Shown here in pieces: positions 42,799 through 50,757 of a stretch of 64,000 nucleotides of DNA. Origin of the DNA: Pseudomonas urmiensis. Lineage in GTDB: Bacteria; Pseudomonadota; Gammaproteobacteria; Pseudomonadales; Pseudomonadaceae. The translations under genes and the position numbers were made by a program. Location of the stretch: positions 1,865,001 through 1,929,000 of the forward strand of contig NZ_JABWRE020000001.1 of assembly GCF_014268815.2 (NCBI RefSeq), given 5' to 3'. Under the pieces are notes generated by a model that worked only from the letters and a program-made list of their open reading frames with translations, did not search any database and was not told the origin of the DNA. How positions within the stretch are numbered: position 1 is the stretch's first letter; each line of letters starts with the position of its first letter.

Positions 42799-43698
42799 TC
42801 AGGCAGTGTGTTCAGCGGTCTGCTCGACAGACGTTTCCATCAACAGGGCTAACGTGTTGAGGAACAGGTCCATGTTGAGGATGCCGGTGGCGACGGTCGA
42901 CAGTACTGGCTTGCCAGAAGCATCCTTGATCACCACCTTCTCGCTCCAGGCGCTGGTGTCCACGCTGCGTAGCGAAGCCATCGATACCTGGCTGCCCTGG
43001 ACCTGCAGGTAATCTCGTGAAACCACGATCGGCAGGGTCTTGATATCGAGGAAGTTGCCGCTCACACGCTTGCGCCAGACTTGGCTGGTGTCGGCGTACT
43101 CGAACGTCACCGTGCCACCGCTGTGCAAGGTCTGCAGGACCGCAGGTTGCCTGGCGTCGAGGTAGAGCTCGCGAAACAGTTGCTGGAATTCGAAGAAGCG
43201 CTTGAGCGGTTCGATCACCCGGTGGAACGGCTCGCTGGCATTGCGACGGAACGCCAGGTTGGTGATCATGCCGCTGAACATCGTCTGCCCCGAGGCGAAC
43301 AGGTACAAATGCTCGATTTCAGTGAACGGCACGTAGGTGCGCACGCCCTTGGTGGTGTAGGCGATGCCCTGTTCATACAGCTCGTAGCTGCTGTGCCGAT
43401 AGCGACTGTGCCACGCATACAGCGCCGCGATGCCCACCGCGATGAACGCCAGCAACGCGCCGGTGTAATAGAGCATCGAGACGTTGCCATTGAAGCGCAT
43501 CGTCGAGCCTGACGGGGTGGTGAACGTGACAGGCCCGCTGCTGTTCACCGGCAAGGTGGTGGCGAAGTAAACGATGAGGCCGGCCAGGATCAGTAGCGCC
43601 AGGCTGAAAACTATCGTGAAGATTTTCAGGCCCTTGCCGTAGCGGTAAGTGCCGACCAATTGACCGGTCACTGGCACTTCAGTAGAAGTCTGCTGCAT
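42799..43698 (-). CDS. two-transmembrane protein of unknown function
   Basis: About 299 residues. Two hydrophobic segments are visible (IFTIVFSLALLILAGLIVYFAT near 27-48 and MLYYTGALLAFIAVGIAALYAW near 75-96), separated by a short Gly/Ser/Thr-rich loop that includes PSGSTMRFNG. The remaining ~200 residues are soluble and likely cytoplasmic, with a PH-like beta pattern (YELYEQGIAYTTKGVRTYVPFTEIEHLYLF). I do not recognise the family with certainty. A start at 43698 is preferred over 43740. No operon partner. Confidence 0.65.
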   Translation of the reverse strand: MQQTSTEVPVTGQLVGTYRYGKGLKIFTIVFSLALLILAGLIVYFATTLPVNSSGPVTFTTPSGSTMRFNGNVSMLYYTGALLAFIAVGIAALYAWHSRYRHSSYELYEQGIAYTTKGVRTYVPFTEIEHLYLFASGQTMFSGMITNLAFRRNASEPFHRVIEPLKRFFEFQQLFRELYLDARQPAVLQTLHSGGTVTFEYADTSQVWRKRVSGNFLDIKTLPIVVSRDYLQVQGSQVSMASLRSVDTSAWSEKVVIKDASGKPVLSTVATGILNMDLFLNTLALLMETSVEQTAEHTA

Positions 43699-43897
43699 GA
43701 GGGTTTTACATCCCTGTAGAGTTGAGTGGAACGATGCCATCCAGGCTGATTTCGCGACGTGGCGAGGCGTGCTGGGACAGTTGCTGCCACATTGCCACCA
43801 GCCCGGGCCGGTATCCTAGAACGCTATGGGATCAATAGGTTCACTCGCATTGCACAATAGTGTGAAATTGCGACCCGCTTATCATTCCGACCGCAGC

Positions 43898-44395
43898 CTA
43901 GCCGGGCAGCTTTGAGTCGAACGCGCTGCGCAGGGTGGCAACGACTTCAGCTACGCCAGGGCCTTGTACCGGTGGCGGCAGGGGGCGTTCACAAAACTCT
44001 CGCCAGACGAATAGCATCAATTCGGCGCCATCGGTTTGCGCAAGGGCACTGTCGAGCGAGCCGAAGGTTTGCAGCAGCCTGTACCTTTCGTCCTGCCAGA
44101 AACCCGCTTCAACCCAGTCATACACCGGAATGAAGTGGAAGTGAATGGAGTGGCCGGCGTCATGCCCAAACCGCCCGATATACAAGCGTTTGGGCGCGAG
44201 ATGCGTTTCAATGGTTTTCTGGATGCGCGCCTGCAATACCCCCAACTCCGATTGCGCTTCGGGCGGTAGCGCCGCCAGCGAGTTGGTCATTTGTTTTGCA
44301 CTGAGCATCAGGTAGCCCGGCAACGCGCTGTCCATGCGGTGGTTGACAATCCAGTGCCTGGATTCATGGATGATGAGCCGAGACGGTATGTCCAT
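43898..44395 (-). CDS. HIT domain protein
   Basis: 165 residues of the histidine-triad fold. The N-terminal strand is followed by PGYLMLSAKQ and MTNSLAALPPEAQSELG. The triad region reads GHSIHFHFIPVYDW. The usual His-x-His-x-His appears as Ser-Ile-His-Phe-His, i.e. the outer His is shifted or replaced, so catalytic activity is uncertain. Relatives hydrolyse dinucleoside polyphosphates or AMP conjugates. AAGG precedes the ATG. Single gene. Confidence 0.78.
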   Translation of the reverse strand: MDIPSRLIIHESRHWIVNHRMDSALPGYLMLSAKQMTNSLAALPPEAQSELGVLQARIQKTIETHLAPKRLYIGRFGHDAGHSIHFHFIPVYDWVEAGFWQDERYRLLQTFGSLDSALAQTDGAELMLFVWREFCERPLPPPVQGPGVAEVVATLRSAFDSKLPG

Positions 44396-44746
44396 CAGGT
44401 TGCCTTGAGTGGGGCTGGCGAGCGTAGCATCGCGGCAGGTTGATGTCTGCTTTTGCCGGATGCTGTCTTTTGGCGGACAGCTGCTTCTGGCCGATCGGCT
44501 GTTTTCGACCCATAGCTGCCTCTCGCGAAGGGCAGCAATCGGCCAAAAGCCAAGACTGAAGACTCGCTTACGATGGAGTCACCCCAACAGACCAACGCTT
44601 AAGAAAGCGAGCTCAAGATCATCCCGAAGGATATATGCAACGCCTGGAAGCCGCGACGGTACTGACCTTAGCCACAATTGAGCGTTATACGTGGCAAGCG
44701 ATGTAGCTGCATACGAGGTCTGTCAAGCGATGACGCTTTAAACCTT
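44396..44746. other. 351-base intergenic region with a nested palindrome
   Basis: Holds repeat copy A (44488-44545). The 44680-44780 part is visibly more AT-rich than the chromosome average. No gene found. Confidence 0.5.
44488..44545. repeat. dispersed hairpin repeat TCGACCCATWGCGG (copy A)
   Basis: Nested stems: outer TGGCCGAT (44488-44495) / ATCGGCCA (44538-44545), inner GCTGCC (44515-44520) / GGCAGC (44531-44536). The core TCGACCCATAGCTG is at 44505-44518. Confidence 0.6.
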
Positions 44747-45226
44747 TCATCTATTAGAGTATGGGGAATTAATCTTCATTCCCCCGTGCATTTTTTTTAC
44801 ACCCGGCTCCATATCCGCCGGGCACGCGCCCTGAAAGCTGCCATTAATCACTGTGTGTTGTCTTTCAGTTTTTCCATTTAGCTCAAACGACGTATCGGCC
44901 GTCAGTACATAGGATTTCGCAAGGTCGCCTTTGAAAGATCCGGCCATAATCGCTTCAGGGCAGCGTGATTTGAAATTATAGCTATCGACGTTACCGCTTT
45001 TAGATTCGATTTTGCACTCCTGTTCGAAGTCACTCCACAGGTCGTCATCTATAAGCCTGTCTTTCTCATGGTCGACGCATATTTCCCACGAAAACGGCGA
45101 GGTGGACGGAGTAACCTTCCACAAACCTGAAGCGCGTTGCAGACGCAGCGATGGTTCAGCGGCTGACGCCAATGATGTTACTGAGAAAGCAATTGCAGTC
45201 GACAACAATATGGCGAAGTACTTCAT
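44747..45226 (-). CDS. secreted DUF3617-like protein
   Basis: About 159 residues. The signal peptide is clear (MKYFAILLSTAIAFSVTSLASA, cleavage after ~22). The mature part carries SGLWKVTPSTSPFSWEICVD and several Cys (ICVDH, QECKIES, SRCPEA, GACPADM) in the pattern of DUF3617 periplasmic proteins. AGGATG precedes the start at 45226. Function unknown. Codon use is slightly more AT-rich than neighbours, which may mean horizontal origin. Confidence 0.68.
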   Translation of the reverse strand: MKYFAILLSTAIAFSVTSLASAAEPSLRLQRASGLWKVTPSTSPFSWEICVDHEKDRLIDDDLWSDFEQECKIESKSGNVDSYNFKSRCPEAIMAGSFKGDLAKSYVLTADTSFELNGKTERQHTVINGSFQGACPADMEPGVKKMHGGMKINSPYSNR

Positions 45227-45730
45227 CACGCATCCTATTTGTAGATGATCACGTTGAGCAGGATACTTGAAAAGCAAGTGCTCCTGGCTTGGCGAGAGTC
45301 ATTGATTCACAGCTGCGCGCCGAAACTGCCCACGGCATGGTCAGCGTTACTCGAGTAGCCCGCACTACTCAATGTGCCCCAGCGCATGCTCAACGAATTA
45401 TCGCCATCACCGACGCCGGCGACCAAGGATTGATTGCGCTGCGGGCGTGCCAAGCGTACGTCAGAGTTCTGGCCCCCTGAGCTCTTTAAGCTCCATCATC
45501 GACGTTTGAGCGTGCGATCTGAGGCGACGAGCAGCACGCTATTTCCGAAGATGGTGAGTTGCTCCTGGTTTCGTAAACGCCCGACGGCCGCTTCCGACCC
45601 ATAGCGGTCCTTCAGGAAATTGTCTTGGAGAGCCGTAGTACCTTAGTACCCCACCTATGCCGGAAAGGAGAGCTAGCGAGCGAAATCTACGAAGGCAGTA
45701 CACGCCGAATTTAGCGGCACACAGTTCCGG
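45227..45730. other. 504-base intergenic region, no supported gene
   Basis: Contains repeat copy B near 45594 and a small GAGCT/AGCTC hairpin near 45480. A 63-codon reading frame at 45289-45480 starts with TTG and has no similarity I recognise. The region looks like decayed or rearranged sequence. Confidence 0.5.
45585..45612. repeat. dispersed repeat TCGACCCATWGCGG (copy B)
   Basis: Core CCGACCCATAGCGG at 45594-45607, 12 of 14 identical to copies C and D; flanked by CGGCCG. Confidence 0.5.
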
Positions 45731-46111
45731 CTAAGCCACCTGTTGCTGCCATGCCTGAGGCGTTAGGCCTTCGGATTTCATAAACGCTCGGCAGAAATGT
45801 GGCTGATCGTAGAAGCCGCACTCTAGGGCGATCTCGGCGAGCATCATCGTCGATGTCTCTAGCAGTTCTTTACTCTTCCTCAGCCGCTGCTCACGCAACC
45901 ACTGCTGAGGAGAGACCTGTGTGGATTCCTTGAACCTGCGCGAGAAATAGCTGCGCGACAGTCCGCATGCTTCCGCAAGTGCGGTGACCGAAATGCCGAT
46001 ATCCAGATGATCCAACATCAGCTGCTTGGCCGTTTTGACTTGCCATGGTTTAAGCCGCCCCGTCGACTTAATCGCGACGTAGGCTATAACGATGCCTTTA
46101 GCACTGTTCAT
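45731..46111 (-). CDS. short AraC-family regulator (DNA-binding domain only)
   Basis: About 126 residues, essentially the two AraC helix-turn-helices with a short N-terminal lead. LDIGISVTALAEACGLSRSYFSRRFKEST is the first and MMLAEIALECGFYDQPHFCRAFMKSEGLTPQAW the second. No ligand-binding domain is present; such short stand-alone forms occur next to isochorismatase-type hydrolase genes. It follows the hydrolase on the same strand after 167 bases. Length is typical of this subgroup, so it need not be truncated. Confidence 0.8.
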   Translation of the reverse strand: MNSAKGIVIAYVAIKSTGRLKPWQVKTAKQLMLDHLDIGISVTALAEACGLSRSYFSRRFKESTQVSPQQWLREQRLRKSKELLETSTMMLAEIALECGFYDQPHFCRAFMKSEGLTPQAWQQQVA

Positions 46112-46278
46112 GGAGATCAATTCGTCCTGAAAAAATCTGAAGATGAATTGATCCGGGCGGCACTATTCGGTGAAGCATCTTCTGAAGCTTCAAGCACTCC
46201 GTCATGACTGATCGCCCGGATCGGTTCGTTCCGGCCCCGCTTGTTGAGCATAAAATCAACTTTGGGGCTGATCAGGTC

Positions 46279-46965
46279 TCAGATCGATGCGGCCTCGGGC
46301 GCCAAGGTAGGGCCGTGCTGAACACGCTCTGGCGCTTTGTGCACCATGGTGTAGGCGTAGTCGACGCCCATGCCGTAGGCACCCGAATGCTCTTTGACCA
46401 GTTCCATGACCGCATCGTAGGTGTCGCGGTTTTTCCAGTCGCGCTGCCACTCCAGCAGCACCTGTTGCCAGGTTACTGGCACTACGCCCGCCTGGATCAT
46501 GCGCTGCATGGCGTAGTCGTGTGCTTCCTTGGTCGTGCCGCCGGAAGCGTCGGCAACCATGTAGATCTCGTAGCCCGCATCGTGCATGGCGGACAGTGCG
46601 AAGGTGGTGTTGCAGACCTCAGTCCACAGGCCCGAAACAATGATCTTGTTCCGACCGTTCTTTTTCAGCGCGTCGCGAACCTTCTGGTCGTCCCAGGAGT
46701 TCATGGAGGTGCGCTCCAGCAACGGCGCATCAGGGAATACCGCGAGCAGTTCGGGGTAGGTATGGCCGGAGAAACTCTCGGTTTCGACCGTGGTGAAGAT
46801 GGTGGGGACATTGAAGATCTTGGCTGCTTTGGCCAGGCCCACGGTATTGTTCTTCAACGTCTGCCGGTCAATGCTTTGTACGCCAAAAGCCATCTGCGGT
46901 TGCTGATCGATGAAGATCAGTTGGCTGTTGAGCGGGGTGAGGACTTCAGTGTGTGGATTGCTCAT
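46279..46965 (-). CDS. isochorismatase-like cysteine hydrolase (YcaC family)
   Basis: 228 residues. The cysteine-hydrolase triad is seen: Asp20 (IFIDQQPQM), the Lys region around the SMNSWDD segment, and Cys118 in SGLWTEVCNTTFAL. DASGGTTKEAHDYAMQRMIQAG is diagnostic for YcaC-like hydrolases. These are octameric enzymes of unknown natural substrate. AAGGG precedes the ATG. It is divergent from ridA (gap 208 bases) and upstream of the short AraC gene, which suggests shared control. Confidence 0.87.
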   Translation of the reverse strand: MSNPHTEVLTPLNSQLIFIDQQPQMAFGVQSIDRQTLKNNTVGLAKAAKIFNVPTIFTTVETESFSGHTYPELLAVFPDAPLLERTSMNSWDDQKVRDALKKNGRNKIIVSGLWTEVCNTTFALSAMHDAGYEIYMVADASGGTTKEAHDYAMQRMIQAGVVPVTWQQVLLEWQRDWKNRDTYDAVMELVKEHSGAYGMGVDYAYTMVHKAPERVQHGPTLAPEAASI

Positions 46966-47173
46966 TGTTCTTCCCTTTTGTTGAACGGTGGCGAGAGTTT
47001 CCCCGGCGGGTTGTCGCCGAGTGCCAGCACAAGATAGCGAAACACTCAGCGAAACGGTGGCGCATTTTTGCGCTCTTGAGGGAGCATAACTGCACCACAG
47101 GTAGCGTCCAATCCGGTGCTAGGATCTCGGCCAGTCGGATCACGTCGATCCATTTTTCGCCAAGGAGAATCCA

Positions 47174-47635
47174 ATGGCCGCTTCACGACCTTTCAACGAC
47201 GACACCGCCTACTGGGGCGTTCCATGGGAAGAGGGCTACGGCTATCCGCAGGCGCGGCGAGTCGGGAACGAGATTTTCATCTCGGGGCAGTTCAACCATG
47301 ACGAAGAAGGCAACCTGGTAGCGCCGGCGCCACTGGATGCTGACGGTCGTCCGAGCGATTTTTCGTCAATGGGCGAACAGATGCGGGTTTCCTACGACAA
47401 CATTGCCAAGTTGCTCGCCCTGTATGGCGCCACGATGCAGGATGTCGTTGAGGAAACGCTGTATGTGCTGGACATGGACGCTGCTTTTGCGGTCGTCGGC
47501 AAGGTGCGTAAGGCAGCTTACGGCACAGAACGCCCGCAGGCGGCCAGCAATATCATTGGTGTATCGCGGCTCGCCCAGCGTCCCCAGCTGATTGAGATCG
47601 TGTGTCGAGCTGTCATCGGCGCCCACGCCAAATGA
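47174..47635 (+). CDS. RidA/YjgF family protein
   Basis: 153 residues of the chorismate-mutase-like trimeric fold. VGNEIFISGQFNHDEEGNL, the central YDNIAKLLALYGATMQDVVEETLYV and the C-terminal RPQLIEIVCRAVIG are the family pattern. Classical RidA deaminates reactive enamines using an Arg in the last strand region; here the Arg in CRAVIG may serve. AAGGAG lies before the ATG. It is divergent from the isochorismatase-like gene, and a LysR gene converges on it. Confidence 0.87.
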   Translation: MAASRPFNDDTAYWGVPWEEGYGYPQARRVGNEIFISGQFNHDEEGNLVAPAPLDADGRPSDFSSMGEQMRVSYDNIAKLLALYGATMQDVVEETLYVLDMDAAFAVVGKVRKAAYGTERPQAASNIIGVSRLAQRPQLIEIVCRAVIGAHAK

Positions 47636-47654
47636 ACGGTGCTCCCGGTTTCCG

Positions 47655-48641
47655 CTATGAAACCGGGATGGCCTGCTGACCTTCGACCAGCGGTTTGAGG
47701 TCGGCCACGGCAGCGGCGCAGAACGTCATGAATGCTTTCACCCGCCAGGATTTCCTGATGTCCTGGTGGGTAAGCAACCATAGCTCATCCTGAAGCTCCT
47801 GAACTACTTGGCCTGCCCGAACCAATCCTGGGGTAATGTCGCCCAGCATGCAGGGGAGGAAGCCAAAACCGAGACCTGCTGCAATAGCCGCGCTCGCAGC
47901 CGCCACGGAATCGGTGCGGTAGGAGATGAACTCAGAGGGCACCCGACATTCGACGTAGCTCGTTGCCTTCAATCCGCACAGGCCTCCCGAGTAGGATACC
48001 CACGACTGCCCCTCAGCGAAGGGGTCGGCAATCGCTGCCTGCTTGACGCTGCGATACGGCGCCCAGGCGATGTTGGCGAGCTTGCGACCCACTAGGGTAT
48101 CTGCCGGTTTTTTGGTCGCACGTATCGCAATGTCCGACTCGTCCCTCGCCAAACTCAACGTCTGGTTGCCGACTAATACCTCAACGGTGATCCCCTCATT
48201 GAGGGCTTTGAAGTCCGCGATGATAGGCGTTAGAAAGTACAGCAGCAGCGAGTCGCTGGTGGTGATTCGCAGTTTCCCCAGCGGGCCTTGGCCGGCGCGA
48301 GAAACCCTGCGGGTGACACTGACGATGTCCAGTTCAACGCGCTCGGCCAGTGCACGCAGTTCGGCACCCTCGGCAGTCAGAAGATACCCCGCCTTACGAT
48401 GATCGAACAGCGCGACCCCAAGCGTCTTCTCAACCTGCGCGACCCGGCGCGAGACGGTGGACACATTGATGCCGAGCTTCTTGGCCGTGGCCGCGCGGTT
48501 GCTACAGTCACTCAGCGTTTTGATGATACGCAAGTCGTCCCAGGAAAGCTGGCTTACAGCTTCTCCGGCATCCCATTTCGGTCCATTAGAATTCGATTGG
48601 ATCGGCGAGACACTTCCAGGTGAAGGATTCACGAAAATCAT
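47655..48641 (-). CDS. LysR family transcriptional regulator
   Basis: About 328 residues. Helix-turn-helix: LSWDDLRIIKTLSDCSNRAATAKKLGINVSTVSRRVAQVE. The effector domain is long and ends KPLVEGQQAIP. The start is uncertain: codons before residue 32 of the reading frame give an unusual polar leader, so the true start may be further downstream. It converges on ridA with a 19-base gap. Targets are unknown; the RidA/hydrolase pair is the nearest candidate. Confidence 0.82.
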   Translation of the reverse strand: MIFVNPSPGSVSPIQSNSNGPKWDAGEAVSQLSWDDLRIIKTLSDCSNRAATAKKLGINVSTVSRRVAQVEKTLGVALFDHRKAGYLLTAEGAELRALAERVELDIVSVTRRVSRAGQGPLGKLRITTSDSLLLYFLTPIIADFKALNEGITVEVLVGNQTLSLARDESDIAIRATKKPADTLVGRKLANIAWAPYRSVKQAAIADPFAEGQSWVSYSGGLCGLKATSYVECRVPSEFISYRTDSVAAASAAIAAGLGFGFLPCMLGDITPGLVRAGQVVQELQDELWLLTHQDIRKSWRVKAFMTFCAAAVADLKPLVEGQQAIPVS

Positions 48642-48762
48642 TCCAGATGAGGAGGAGCAATGATACGAGAAGGGGATTAGTCTGCCCACCATTCTGGGAG
48701 TAAGTCACACTCATTCAATCCGAGACATATGCCAGCTTATTTTGAACGCAGTCAATCGCGAG

Positions 48763-48788
48763 CGTCCGCCTTCGACCCATTGCGGACG
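48763..48788. repeat. dispersed repeat TCGACCCATWGCGG (copy C)
   Basis: Core TCGACCCATTGCGG at 48772-48785, enclosed by perfect 7-base arms CGTCCGC (48763-48769) / GCGGACG (48782-48788). Confidence 0.6.
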
Positions 48789-48913
48789 TCCGTCAGAGAC
48801 TACTTTCGGCTCATACCCGTCGTTCAGAAGGGGCCGCAAAGGCCTGAAACAGACTGTAGGCAATACTAGGGCGGTCTCTGAAGTACTGCGTTTGCATGTT
48901 GAGTCATAGGTCA

Positions 48914-49363
48914 TCACGTTTTAGCGGCAGGTTTGAGTCGGAAGCTGACGCCCATACGGTTAAAAGCGTTCATTGCGGCAATGGCCGCTGTCAGGTCGAC
49001 AAGGTCCTTTTCGGCAAACATTGCCGATGCTGCTGCGTAAGCTTCGTCGGATACATGTGTCTCGCTTACCCGCGTGACTTCTTCTGCCCAGGCCAATGCT
49101 GAGCGCTCCTGATCCGAGAACAAATAGTGCGCTTCATGCCATACTGGTACTAACAGCACTTTGTCCACTGAAATACCTGCTTTGATCAGATCGCGTGAGT
49201 GCAGATCGATGCAATGGGCGCAGCCGTTGATTTGAGACACCCTGAGAAACACGAGGTGAATCAACGGGGCTGGCAAATTTGTCGCGGTGGTCACGAAATG
49301 ATGCAGCCCGCCAAGGGCCTTGGCTGCACCAGGCGAAGCTTCAAACCAATTGAGTCGACTCAT
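48914..49363 (-). CDS. AhpD-like carboxymuconolactone decarboxylase family protein (1)
   Basis: 149 residues, all-helical. The active site reads INGCAHCIDLHSRDL, giving Cys48-x-x-Cys51 and His55 as in AhpD peroxidase partners. AGGAAAAG precedes the ATG. It is followed upstream by a quinone/azo reductase gene on the same strand (gap 110 bases). A second protein with the same active-site positions is encoded at 52184. Likely thiol-dependent peroxide defence; no ahpC is nearby. Confidence 0.85.
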   Translation of the reverse strand: MSRLNWFEASPGAAKALGGLHHFVTTATNLPAPLIHLVFLRVSQINGCAHCIDLHSRDLIKAGISVDKVLLVPVWHEAHYLFSDQERSALAWAEEVTRVSETHVSDEAYAAASAMFAEKDLVDLTAAIAAMNAFNRMGVSFRLKPAAKT

Positions 49364-49473
49364 GATTTCTTTTCCTGTCTTTGAGCAATGAAGAGGGTGA
49401 CATGCGGATTGCCGCTTGACGGCACACCGCCCAGCTAATGTGCAAACCTATACGCTTGAATTCGATGATGTTC

Positions 49474-50151
49474 TTAAAGCGGGCTGCAGACTTGATCCAC
49501 ACCATGGCTATCCCTACCAAAGAACGTCTGCACCTCACCGTACCCTGTTTCCCTCCCAGTATTCAGTGACTCCACACCCTTGGCGGTACCTTCAACGGTG
49601 AAGTAGTACACGTGATTGAGACCGATGGTGGCGAGGACGGCGGACAGGTAGGGTCGCAGAAAGTCGGGTTGACGGGCATGCTGGCCGCTGATGTAGCCCC
49701 CGCAAGCTATTGCGACGTAAACCGGACGATCCGTCAGCGATCCGACTTTGCCTTTGGCGGTGCCCAGAAACGTTTTGCCCACGCGTACCACCTGGTCGAT
49801 CCACATCTTGAGTGGGGCGGGCACGCTGTAGTTGTGCATCGGCGTGGCAATCAGCAGTACGTCGCATGCCTGCAGTTGGTCGATCAACTCGTCGGAACGG
49901 CTCAACGTACCCTCCTGACCGCTTGCTATGACTACGCGCTGATTGGCTAACGCCTGGGCGTAAGGCGCATCGACTGGGGCCAAGGAGTTGAGGTCTAAAT
50001 CGGTCAACTGGATACCCCTTCTGCCGGCCTGACTGGCCAAGGCAAACAGGATCTGCTGGGACAGTTTCAGACTTTCCGAATCCTCTGCATTGGGGCTGGC
50101 GACCAGGCGAAGAATGCGCAAAGGAGCAAGTGGCTGTTGTGACGATGTCAT
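49474..50151 (-). CDS. FMN-dependent NADH:quinone/azo reductase (AzoR family)
   Basis: 225 residues of the flavodoxin-like fold. The flavin-binding ATPMHNYSVPAPLKMWIDQVVR (PMxNFxxPxxLKxxxD pattern) and IACGGYISG are clear AzoR marks. These enzymes reduce quinones and azo dyes with two electrons and protect against quinone stress. AGGAGG lies eight bases before the ATG. It ends 110 bases upstream of the AhpD-like gene and starts 30 bases after the GNAT gene, so a GNAT-azoR transcript is plausible. Confidence 0.88.
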   Translation of the reverse strand: MTSSQQPLAPLRILRLVASPNAEDSESLKLSQQILFALASQAGRRGIQLTDLDLNSLAPVDAPYAQALANQRVVIASGQEGTLSRSDELIDQLQACDVLLIATPMHNYSVPAPLKMWIDQVVRVGKTFLGTAKGKVGSLTDRPVYVAIACGGYISGQHARQPDFLRPYLSAVLATIGLNHVYYFTVEGTAKGVESLNTGRETGYGEVQTFFGRDSHGVDQVCSPL

Positions 50152-50181
50152 GAGGTTCGCCTCCTTGGATGTGCGTGCGGG

Positions 50182-50664
50182 TTATGGCGTATCGAACTGT
50201 TTCTGAAAGCGCAGTGCACCCGTCAACAGGCCTTCACGGAAGTAGAAGCGTTGCGCGCGGGCGTTGGCCAAACCCGTGTCGAGCACCAGGCGTGCACAAC
50301 CGCTGGCGCGGGCCAGTCGCTCCAAGGCTTGCAATAAGCGCGAGCCCCACTGACCTCCCCGCTGAGCCTCGGCGGTTACAAGGTCATCGACATACAGGAA
50401 TGCGCCGTAGACCAGGTTTTCCTGTAAGCGGTAACCAGCCAGTGCCACAAGAACGCCTAAGTCATAAGCACCAATCAGGCGATAGCCTTCAACGCGCATA
50501 CGCTCGATGCGGCTGACGAAGTCAGCTTCGCTCGTCAGATGAGGGCGCAATTGCTGCATTACCGGGAATGCGCTGCAGAGGTCATGGGTGCTGTCCAGGG
50601 GGCGCAGGGACGTGTCGGCCAGGTCGAGCACGCTGGGTATGAAGTTGTGCAAAGGGGATGTCAT
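50182..50664 (-). CDS. GNAT family N-acetyltransferase
   Basis: 160 residues. The acetyl-CoA loop is RGGQWGSRLLQALERLA (Q/RxxGxG/A variant), followed by CARLVLDTGLANARAQRFYFREGL, the conserved end of GNAT domains. The start at 50664 has GAGGG at good spacing. It is divergent from the MocR gene by 90 bases, so the MocR protein may regulate it together with azoR. Substrate unknown. Confidence 0.82.
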   Translation of the reverse strand: MTSPLHNFIPSVLDLADTSLRPLDSTHDLCSAFPVMQQLRPHLTSEADFVSRIERMRVEGYRLIGAYDLGVLVALAGYRLQENLVYGAFLYVDDLVTAEAQRGGQWGSRLLQALERLARASGCARLVLDTGLANARAQRFYFREGLLTGALRFQKQFDTP

Positions 50665-50701
50665 GGGAGTTGCCCTCATGAGTAGGTGATGGCGCTATAT
50701 T

Positions 50702-50757
50702 GGACTACCATTGACCCACTTGATTGAGCCAAGAAATGGGATATGAACTAGGCCATG
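50702..50757 (+). promoter_or_regulatory. direct repeats at the mocR promoter (putative MocR operator)
   Basis: GGACTACCATTG at 50702-50713 and GAACTAGGCCATG at 50745-50757, about 43 bases (two 21-base steps) apart, with a weaker intermediate copy near 50722. The second copy overlaps the mocR start codon. It is identical over 13 bases to 52750-52762. Confidence 0.5.

Noticed and set aside
45289..45480. 63-codon frame on the plus strand in an intergenic gap
   Set aside because: TTG start, no ribosome-binding site and no recognisable similarity.
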